A stretch of 64,000 bases of DNA from Paraburkholderia sp. BCC1886 (GTDB taxonomy: Bacteria; Pseudomonadota; Gammaproteobacteria; Burkholderiales; Burkholderiaceae), in the NCBI RefSeq assembly GCF_900996245.1, contig NZ_CAAJGK010000037.1, positions 124,001 through 188,000 of the forward strand, read 5' to 3'. The notes under the pieces are model-generated. The model saw only the letters and a program-made list of their open reading frames with translations, had not been told where the DNA came from and made no database searches. Shown piece after piece: positions 27,548-34,167 of the stretch. Position numbers and translations under genes: made by a program. Within the stretch, counting starts at the first letter, position 1. The number at the start of each line of letters is the position of its first letter.

Positions 27548-29220
27548 ATTCTCCAGTCAGCATGGACCCGGTGGACGCCGGGATTATCTGGTCGCGCTTC
27601 GTTTCCGTCGCCGACGAAATGGTGTCGGCCATGGAGCGCACCGCCTTTTCGACGATGGTGCGAGCGAGCGGCGATTTTTCCTGCATGCTCTTCGACGCAC
27701 GCGGCAAGCTGATCGCACAAGGCGCGACGAGCGTGCCGTCGTTCACGGGCACCGGGCCGAGTACGCTCGCCCATATTCTCAAAGTGTTCGACCCTGCCGG
27801 ATTGGGCGACGGCGACATTATCGTCACCAACGACCCATGGATCGGCACGGGTCATACATTCGACATCAACGTCGTCAAGCCGGTGTTTTACGAAGGCCGC
27901 ATTGCCGGTTATTGCCTGACGGTTTCGCATCTCGCGGATGTCGGTGGTGTCGGCATGGGCTCGGTCGCGAAAGACGTGTACGAAGAAGGCTTCTCGCTGC
28001 CACCCGTCAAGCTGTTCGAAGCCGGCGTCGAGAACCGCTTCGTATTCGACTTCATCAGGAACAATGTTCGCACCGTAGATTACGTGCTGGGCGACATCTA
28101 TTGCAATGTGGCCGCGTGCAATGTCGGCGCTCAGGGGCTCGTGAAGATTCTCGCCGAGCACGAGTTGTCCACGACGACCGACGCGGCCGATGCGATCTTC
28201 GCGCTCACCCGCAAGTCGATCAATGCGAAGCTGCAGTCGATGCCCAAAGGCACTTATCGAGCCACGATACCCGTGGAAGGCGGCAAGGACTTTCCCGACA
28301 TTTCTCTCTCCGTCACGGTCACGTTGAGCGAAAGCGGCTTCGCTTACGACTTCGCCGGCACGGACCCAGTGGTCGCGCGGGGCGTCAATGTGCCGATCTG
28401 CTATACGCGGGCGTTCTGCTATTTCTGCACGAAGGTGCTGGTCGCGCCGAACATTCCGAATAACCAGGCCATTCTGGACTTCGTCGCGATCGAAGCGCCC
28501 GACAACTGCATTCTGAATGCGCTCAGACCGAACCCGACCGGCGCGCGGCACGTGTTCGGCCATTTCGTCGGCCCGCTGATTTTCAATGCGCTGGCCGATG
28601 CTTTTCCGAACGACGTACAGGCCGACTCGGGCATGGTGTTCCAGATGAACCTGCGCGGACAGACCCGCGCGGGAAAGCACTATTCGTCGATCTACTTTTC
28701 GGCCGGCGGCTACGGTGCGCTCGCAGGCTATGACGGAAGGCCGGCCTTGCCCGCGCCGGCCAATATCATCGGCGGGTCGATCGAGTTCTGGGAGCAGCAG
28801 ATCGGCTGCACGTTCCTGCAAAAAGAGATTTTGCAAGACTCGGGTGGCCCCGGTGAGTTTCAGGGCGGCAATGGCCAGATCTTCGCGATCAGGAACGACA
28901 CGGGTCACGCACTCGAGGCGTCTTTCATGGCGTCGCGCACCAAAATTGCGGCGAAGGGTTTTGCGGGCGCTCGCGCCGGCGCGCACCGGTTTATTTTTGT
29001 CGACGGCGTGGAAACCGATCCTAAAGCGCGGGTACTGATTCCCGACGGCGGTGTCGTGGAGATTCGCGATGCGGGCGGCGGCGGCTATGGCGACCCGGCA
29101 CGCCGGCCGCTGCAAAGCATCGAAGCGGATCTCGAAGCCGGCCTGATCAGTCCGCAGTTCGTCGCGGATCATTATCCGCGTCAATCCGGCGAACTCACGC
29201 AACGCGCCCGGAGGCCGTAA
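27544..29220 (+). CDS. hyuB: Hydantoinase B/oxoprolinase family protein (HyuB-like)
   Basis: 558 residues. The GTG start at 27544 overlaps the hyuA stop (GTGA) and has GGAG eight bases upstream, favouring coupling; ATG 27562 is the alternative. Typical HyuB features: MVRASGDFSCMLFDARGKLIAQGATSVPSFTG near the N-terminus, ITNDPW-like VTNDPWIGTGHTFD, and a Gly-rich C-terminal GGGGYGDPARR. Forms the catalytic complex with HyuA. The stoichiometric coupling and TRAP neighbourhood suggest a dedicated import-and-activate module. Confidence 0.92.
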   Translation: MNSPVSMDPVDAGIIWSRFVSVADEMVSAMERTAFSTMVRASGDFSCMLFDARGKLIAQGATSVPSFTGTGPSTLAHILKVFDPAGLGDGDIIVTNDPWIGTGHTFDINVVKPVFYEGRIAGYCLTVSHLADVGGVGMGSVAKDVYEEGFSLPPVKLFEAGVENRFVFDFIRNNVRTVDYVLGDIYCNVAACNVGAQGLVKILAEHELSTTTDAADAIFALTRKSINAKLQSMPKGTYRATIPVEGGKDFPDISLSVTVTLSESGFAYDFAGTDPVVARGVNVPICYTRAFCYFCTKVLVAPNIPNNQAILDFVAIEAPDNCILNALRPNPTGARHVFGHFVGPLIFNALADAFPNDVQADSGMVFQMNLRGQTRAGKHYSSIYFSAGGYGALAGYDGRPALPAPANIIGGSIEFWEQQIGCTFLQKEILQDSGGPGEFQGGNGQIFAIRNDTGHALEASFMASRTKIAAKGFAGARAGAHRFIFVDGVETDPKARVLIPDGGVVEIRDAGGGGYGDPARRPLQSIEADLEAGLISPQFVADHYPRQSGELTQRARRP

Positions 29221-29253
29221 GATGATTCCACTTTTTCCACCGAGGAAACGGAC

Positions 29254-30141
29254 ATGGCAGGCACGATAGATCTTGGCGGCAAGCCGTTCGAGCGGCGCTT
29301 CGTTCGCAGCGGAGATATCCGCTTTCATCTCGTCGATGGCGGCGTCGGCCCGACGGTAGTTCTGATTGCGGGCTTTCCGCAGACTGCTTATGCATGGCGC
29401 CGCGTCCAGCCGCTGCTGGCGGGTTCCTACCGCACCATCGCCATCGATCTGCCGGGCCAGGGCTACTCGGACAAACCGATGAGCGGTTACGACACGGAAA
29501 CCGCGGCCGCCCGCATTCACGATCTGCTACGGACGTTGGGTGTCGGGCGGCACTTCTACGTCGGGCACGACATCGGCTCGTGGATCGCCTATCCGTACGC
29601 GCATCGGTATGCGGCGGATCTCGACGGCGTCGTCTTTATCGACGGCAATATTCCGGGCATTACGCTCAAACCCGAAGTGTCGGTCACGGCGCCTTCGAAC
29701 TGGAAGAGCTGGCATTTTCTCTTCAACGCGGTGGACGATCTGCCGGAAGCGCTGATTGCCGGACGAGAGCGCATTCTGATCGAATGGTTCTTCAACAAGA
29801 AGACCGCTAACGCCATGACGACTTTCGATCCGGCCGATATCGACGAGTATGTGAAGGCCTACGCGTCGCTCGGCGGCCTGCGCGGCATGCTCGGCTATTA
29901 CCGTGCCGTGGAAGAAGATATGCGGCAGAACCAGCAACGCTTCGCCAGTCGCATCACGACGCCGGTGCTGGCGCTGGGCGGCGACGTAGGCAGCGCGCCG
30001 ACCATTCATGAGTTGATGAAGCCGCTTTGCGAGAATCTTCGCGGCGGCGTGATCGAAGATTGCGGGCATTACATTCCCGAAGAGCATCCGCAGAAACTGG
30101 CGGCCGAACTCATGACTTTCTTCGAAGCCTGCCTGGCTTGA
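29254..30141 (+). CDS. Alpha/beta hydrolase, epoxide hydrolase/haloacid dehalogenase-like
   Basis: 295 residues. The nucleophile elbow is GHDIGSW with Asp106, the Asp-nucleophile type of epoxide hydrolases and haloalkane/fluoroacetate dehalogenases rather than the Ser type of esterases. Oxyanion region AGFPQTAYAWRR; catalytic His in DCGHYIPEEHP near the C-terminus; a cap domain lies in the middle. Follows hyuB by 33 bases, so it is probably in the same operon and acts on an intermediate of that pathway. Confidence 0.88.
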   Translation: MAGTIDLGGKPFERRFVRSGDIRFHLVDGGVGPTVVLIAGFPQTAYAWRRVQPLLAGSYRTIAIDLPGQGYSDKPMSGYDTETAAARIHDLLRTLGVGRHFYVGHDIGSWIAYPYAHRYAADLDGVVFIDGNIPGITLKPEVSVTAPSNWKSWHFLFNAVDDLPEALIAGRERILIEWFFNKKTANAMTTFDPADIDEYVKAYASLGGLRGMLGYYRAVEEDMRQNQQRFASRITTPVLALGGDVGSAPTIHELMKPLCENLRGGVIEDCGHYIPEEHPQKLAAELMTFFEACLA

Positions 30142-30219
30142 CGGCAATCGGCGCGCGCTTTTCTTCTTGGCAGGCAAATGCTTTATGCTTGCCGACATCG
30201 AGTTGCGACGAGAGCGTAA

Positions 30220-31185
30220 ATGAGGACCGGTCCGAAAAAGAAGGAGACGGAGGACGAAGTCGAGTCGACTTCGGACACGCGCCGCGCGCGCTTTCCTCCG
30301 CTCAAATCGCTCATTGCTTTCGAAGCGGCGACGCGGCATGGCAGCTTCACGCAAGGCGCGGACGAGATCGGTATTACCACGTCCGCGGTAAGTCATCACA
30401 TCCAGCAACTCGAAGAGTTTCTCGGCGTGCCGCTGTTTCAACGGCACGCCGGACGCGCGGTGCCTACGGTCGCGGGCCGGACTTACGCAGTCGAAGTGAA
30501 GAAGGCATTCGACCTGATTGCGAACGCAACCAGCCTGATTGCGCCGCAGTCATGGGGCGGTCATCTTTCGATCGCGGTACCCAACAGCTTTTCGGTGAAG
30601 TGGCTGCAACCGCGTTTGCAGACCTTTCTGAAGGCCAATCCGCTGTTCCGGGTGCGGCTTGCCACGCTTCATACGCATGAACTCGACGCGAATCGCTACG
30701 ACATCGCAATTGCGCACGGCCCCCAGACACCCGGTCTCAAGCTGGCCGAGCCACTGCTGGTCGAGCGTCTCAGGCCGCTGTGCAGTCCGCAACTCGCGCG
30801 CGAACTGCGCCTGAAAAGCCCGAAGGATCTGGCGAAAGCGACCCTCATTCATTCGAACAATCCGTTGAGTTGGGTCGAGTACTTTCGTCGCATCGGCAAT
30901 TTCGTCGTGAAGCCCGCGCACGATTTGTGGCTCGACCGTTCCGCCATGGCGATCGAAGCCGCGGTAGAAGGGCTGGGCGTGGTGCTCGAAAGCGAGATTC
31001 TGGCCGAGCAGGAGTTGCGCGATGGCCGCCTGATCGAGCCTTTTCCCGACCCGGCATGTTGTGTCGAGAACATCTCGTACTATCTGCTGCGCTCGTCGAG
31101 TCTGCGCAATTCCGCGGAAGCCGATGTCTTCGAAAAGTGGCTGCGCACCGAACTCGAACTGGCTAATCTTCGAACGATTTTCTGA
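30220..31185 (+). CDS. LysR family regulator, GcvA-like
   Basis: 321 residues. The winged HTH (about 30-85) reads LIAFEAATRHGSFTQGADEIGITTSAVSHHIQQLEEFLGVPLFQR. Effector domain follows. It is downstream of the TRAP-hyuAB-hydrolase genes on the same strand, and its last 23 bases overlap the 3' end of the convergent isomerase gene. It probably controls one or both of these facing operons. The TTGAA-N5-TTCAA dyad before dctP is a possible site. Confidence 0.93.
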   Translation: MRTGPKKKETEDEVESTSDTRRARFPPLKSLIAFEAATRHGSFTQGADEIGITTSAVSHHIQQLEEFLGVPLFQRHAGRAVPTVAGRTYAVEVKKAFDLIANATSLIAPQSWGGHLSIAVPNSFSVKWLQPRLQTFLKANPLFRVRLATLHTHELDANRYDIAIAHGPQTPGLKLAEPLLVERLRPLCSPQLARELRLKSPKDLAKATLIHSNNPLSWVEYFRRIGNFVVKPAHDLWLDRSAMAIEAAVEGLGVVLESEILAEQELRDGRLIEPFPDPACCVENISYYLLRSSSLRNSAEADVFEKWLRTELELANLRTIF

Positions 31186-32005
31186 ATTCGCGTCGCCAGT
31201 GCAGACCGGCGGTGGTGGTGGATTCGGGCCGGTATTCGCAGCCGATCCAGCCTGGGTAATCGGCGCGTGCAATGGCGCGTGCAATGGCGGCCCAGGGCAA
31301 CGTGCCGGTGCCGGGTTCATGTCGACCCGGTACATCTGCGACCTGAATATGCGCGATGTCGGCGCGGTGCCTGGCAAACGCGTCCAGCGGATTCACGCCG
31401 CTCATGCCTGCGTGATAGAAATCAAAAAGCAGTTTGACATTGCGTTTCGGTATTTCGCGTATGAAGGTACTCGCGTGGTCGAGACTCGAAAGAAAGTAGC
31501 CCGGTGCGTCCTGCTGATTCAGGCACTCCAGTACGAAAGTCACGTTGCAATTTGCGGCCCGCTCAGCGGCCCAAACCAGATTCGCGCGAAAAACGTCTTC
31601 CGCTTCCGACTGCGAGCAACCCGCCGGCATTCTGCCGGCCATCAGATGAATCAAGCGGCAGTTCAATGCGCTTGCATAGTCGAGCGCGCGGTGGACGCCA
31701 CTGCGGAAGGTCTCGGTATAGCCCGGAATGCACGCATATCCGTTGACGCCCAGCGTGCCCGCATCGCCTGCGGGCGTGTTGATCAACACCTGCTGAAGGT
31801 TCCATTTCTGCAACGCACGTTGCAACACCGCGGGATCGTATTCATAAGGCGAAGCGTATTCGACGGCAGTAAAGCCGCTCGATGCAGCGGCTTCGAATCG
31901 ATCGGGAAACGAAAGCTCGGTGAATAGCCATTTGAGATTCGCGGCAAATCGAATCTCGCCGCGACGGGGACCGTGCGAACTTTTCGACCCGGTCGCAGCA
32001 GTCAT
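31163..32005 (-). CDS. Hydroxypyruvate isomerase family protein (Hyi/OtnI-like)
   Basis: 280 residues, TIM-barrel xylose-isomerase-like fold. Family signatures: FAANLKWLFTELSFPDRFEAAASSGFTAVEY at the start, metal-ligand regions LECLNQ, LLFDFYHAG and HIQVAD, and the terminal GCEYRP. Members isomerise hydroxypyruvate/tartronate semialdehyde or 2-oxo-tetronates. Last gene of a minus-strand operon; starts with a four-base overlap with the RidA gene and ends 23 bases inside the convergent LysR gene. Confidence 0.88.
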   Translation of the reverse strand: MTAATGSKSSHGPRRGEIRFAANLKWLFTELSFPDRFEAAASSGFTAVEYASPYEYDPAVLQRALQKWNLQQVLINTPAGDAGTLGVNGYACIPGYTETFRSGVHRALDYASALNCRLIHLMAGRMPAGCSQSEAEDVFRANLVWAAERAANCNVTFVLECLNQQDAPGYFLSSLDHASTFIREIPKRNVKLLFDFYHAGMSGVNPLDAFARHRADIAHIQVADVPGRHEPGTGTLPWAAIARAIARADYPGWIGCEYRPESTTTAGLHWRREFRKSFED

Positions 32006-32415
32006 TTCAATCCCACGATCATTTCGATTTCGACGGCGGCGCCATGCGGCAGTTGCTGCACGCCGATTGCGCTGCGCGCGTGTTTGCCGCGCTCGCCGAG
32101 CGTGTCGATCAGCACGCGCGAAGCGCCGTCTATTACCGCACCCTGTCCCGTGAATTCGGCTTCCGATGCGACAAAGCCGGTTATCTTGACGATCTGCGCA
32201 ATCCGGTCGAGTCCGGACAGCGCGAGCGATAGCGCATCGAGACAGGCTTTCGCGGACAACGCGGCCGCGTGCTGTGCCTCTTCCACGGATATTTCGCCGC
32301 CGACCTTGCCGCGATATTTGAGTACACCATCTTCACGCGGCAGTTGGCCGCTCACGAAAGCGAGATCGCCGAATACGGTGACGGGCGTAATGAGTTGACT
32401 GGGTGTCTGCTGCAT
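32002..32415 (-). CDS. RidA/YjgF family protein
   Basis: 137 residues. Family core: FVSGQLPREDG, a long helix with ALSAKACLDALSLALSGLDRIAQIVKITGFVAS, and VQQLPHGAAVEIEMIVGL at the end. The usual catalytic Arg of RidA (around residue 105 in R-x-A) is not clear; RSAIGVQQLP occupies that place, with Arg present. May deaminate enamines or have a pathway-specific role. Four-base overlap with the isomerase gene downstream; belongs to the four-gene minus operon. Confidence 0.88.
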   Translation of the reverse strand: MQQTPSQLITPVTVFGDLAFVSGQLPREDGVLKYRGKVGGEISVEEAQHAAALSAKACLDALSLALSGLDRIAQIVKITGFVASEAEFTGQGAVIDGASRVLIDTLGERGKHARSAIGVQQLPHGAAVEIEMIVGLK

Positions 32416-32448
32416 GGTGTTTCCTGTTCCATGTCGATTAGGCGAGGC

Positions 32449-33153
32449 TCACAGAACGGTCAGCTCGAGCCGTTCATAAGCATCGCGTGCGGAGTCGCTG
32501 AACAACGACTCCAGTAATTGCGCACCGTGAATAGCTTGTGCACGCCCGGAAAACATCGCGACGTGGAAATCCGTATAGAACTGCACGTCGTCCGGGAGCG
32601 GTCCGACGATCTTTATGCCGGCGATCATGGCCAGTTCGCTCATCTGCTGAATGGCGATGTCTGCGTCGCCGCGCAGAATGCACTCGCCGGTAAAGCCTTT
32701 TTCGACGATCGTCGCGCGTCGGTTGACCCGATCCGCAATACCGAGCTTGTCGAGCAGCGACGCAAAGTACACACCGCTCGCGCCGGTTTTCGAATAGGCG
32801 ACGGACTTGGCGGACAGCAGAAGTTCACGCAGATCGTCGATGGTTTTCAACGCTGGGCGGCCCGCTGAGGCATCCGCGTTCAAAATCGTCGCCACGCCCA
32901 CACCCGTTCTAACCAGCGCACGCGCCGTCGACGCAACCACCGTTTGCTCTTGAGCGAGTTGATTCACATAAGCTCGTGTCGCGATGAGCAGGTCGGCTCG
33001 TTCGCCATGCGACACGCGTTGTTGCAACACATTCGTGGGATCGAAAACACATTGCACGTCGATGCCGGTGCGCGCCACGAACCTGGGAACAATCGTGTCG
33101 ACCAGCGCCGCTTTAACTGCGAGCGTGCTCATCAGCGAAACACGACGGCTCAT
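32449..33153 (-). CDS. ModA-like substrate-binding protein without signal peptide
   Basis: 234 residues from ATG 33153, which overlaps the racemase-like stop by four bases. Type-2 periplasmic-binding fold similar to molybdate-binding ModA: MSTLAVKAALVDTIVPRFVARTGIDV, RADLLIATRAYV, and AYSKTGASGVYFASLLDKLGI. No hydrophobic signal sequence and no ABC permease or ATPase nearby, so it appears cytosolic. It may sense or carry an oxyanion or carboxylate for the co-encoded enzymes. Confidence 0.8.
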   Translation of the reverse strand: MSRRVSLMSTLAVKAALVDTIVPRFVARTGIDVQCVFDPTNVLQQRVSHGERADLLIATRAYVNQLAQEQTVVASTARALVRTGVGVATILNADASAGRPALKTIDDLRELLLSAKSVAYSKTGASGVYFASLLDKLGIADRVNRRATIVEKGFTGECILRGDADIAIQQMSELAMIAGIKIVGPLPDDVQFYTDFHVAMFSGRAQAIHGAQLLESLFSDSARDAYERLELTVL

Positions 33154-33818
33154 TGGGCTGATTCCAGACGGCGCTTCAAATCCGCCACCGCGCTGCGCGG
33201 TGCGGAAAACACCGGGCAACTCGCGACGCGCTTCACCGCGTCGAGTGCCTGAGCGGTGGAGAAATGGGCCAGCATGATGGCGTCATACCCGTGCAGGCTC
33301 GCAGCTTTCTCCGCAACGAGCCGGTTGTGCGTGTCCGTGTCGCCGGCCCGCAAGCGGTCGATGGCTTCGTCCACCACGAACGTGGCCAGCGTTGCGTCCG
33401 GGTTCACGCGCGACACCTCCTCGAAGAACTCCGTCACCATGGTCGGCAACGCGGGCGCAAACGTTGCAATCATCGCGATGTTCCTGCCTTGCAGGAGCGC
33501 GTCGCGAAACATCGCGGTATTCGGCTTGCACACCGGCACCGGCAGCGCGGCGTCGGCGGCCTCGATTGCGGGGCCGAACGCGGAACACGTCGCCAGCACG
33601 GCATCCGCACCGCTCTCGTAACCGTAGCGCACGAGATTCACGAAACGTGTTTGCAACGCTGCGCTCAGGTCTTTGCTGGTGCCCCGCGCCGAAGTCAAGC
33701 CGTCGTCCAGCAGATTGGTCAAGCGCGCCTGCGGCCAGTCGAGCGTGAAGGCGTCGTGAATCGGCGCCATGGCGACAGGTGTGGCGTGCAACAGCACGAT
33801 AGAAAGGTCTTGTTTCAT
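33150..33818 (-). CDS. Asp/Glu/hydantoin racemase superfamily protein, single-Cys
   Basis: 222 residues from ATG 33818 (MKQDLSIVLLHATPVAM). The first catalytic motif is present, ATCSAFG (Cys78). The second motif, normally containing a Cys, reads LAHFSTA and lacks it. Loss of one Cys is a feature of arylmalonate decarboxylase and some isomerases in the superfamily, so racemisation is doubtful. First gene of the four-gene operon that converges on the hyuAB side, where a hydantoin-racemase role might otherwise be guessed. Confidence 0.82.
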   Translation of the reverse strand: MKQDLSIVLLHATPVAMAPIHDAFTLDWPQARLTNLLDDGLTSARGTSKDLSAALQTRFVNLVRYGYESGADAVLATCSAFGPAIEAADAALPVPVCKPNTAMFRDALLQGRNIAMIATFAPALPTMVTEFFEEVSRVNPDATLATFVVDEAIDRLRAGDTDTHNRLVAEKAASLHGYDAIMLAHFSTAQALDAVKRVASCPVFSAPRSAVADLKRRLESAQ

Positions 33819-34167
33819 GAGATGTCGATTCGCTGCTGGTCGGCTGTCAGGGCGACACCCGCAACGGTCCAAAGCGTATCGACCGGCGCAGCATCGCTCC
33901 AACGCAAAGAATTCAACACCGGTTGAGTGAGAGTCACGAGCAGGCGCGGCCACCCGCTATAAATTTCCGCTTTGCGCGGTGCGCTATGATCGGCATGGCC
34001 GCAAGAAGCACGACACGAACGACACGCAAAATGCGAAAGACTTTCTAAAGCCGCCTTTGCCGCGTGCCGTAAACATTTCATGGGCAAGCGAATTGCAAAT
34101 TGTTAAATGCGCGTGCCTCGTCATTCGGTTTGGGATGCATGCAAATGACTGATTGCATGGAGCGCTA
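33819..34167. other. Divergent intergenic region, 349 bases
   Basis: Separates the minus-strand racemase-like operon from the plus-strand GGDEF-EAL gene, so it should hold both promoters. An AT-rich patch around 34090-34107 is a candidate promoter zone for the latter. No RNA gene, operator or short gene was identified. Confidence 0.4.

Noticed and set aside
31163..31185. Overlap of the LysR and isomerase genes as possible misannotation
   Set aside because: Both C-termini are family-typical; a 23-base convergent overlap is acceptable in compact genomes.
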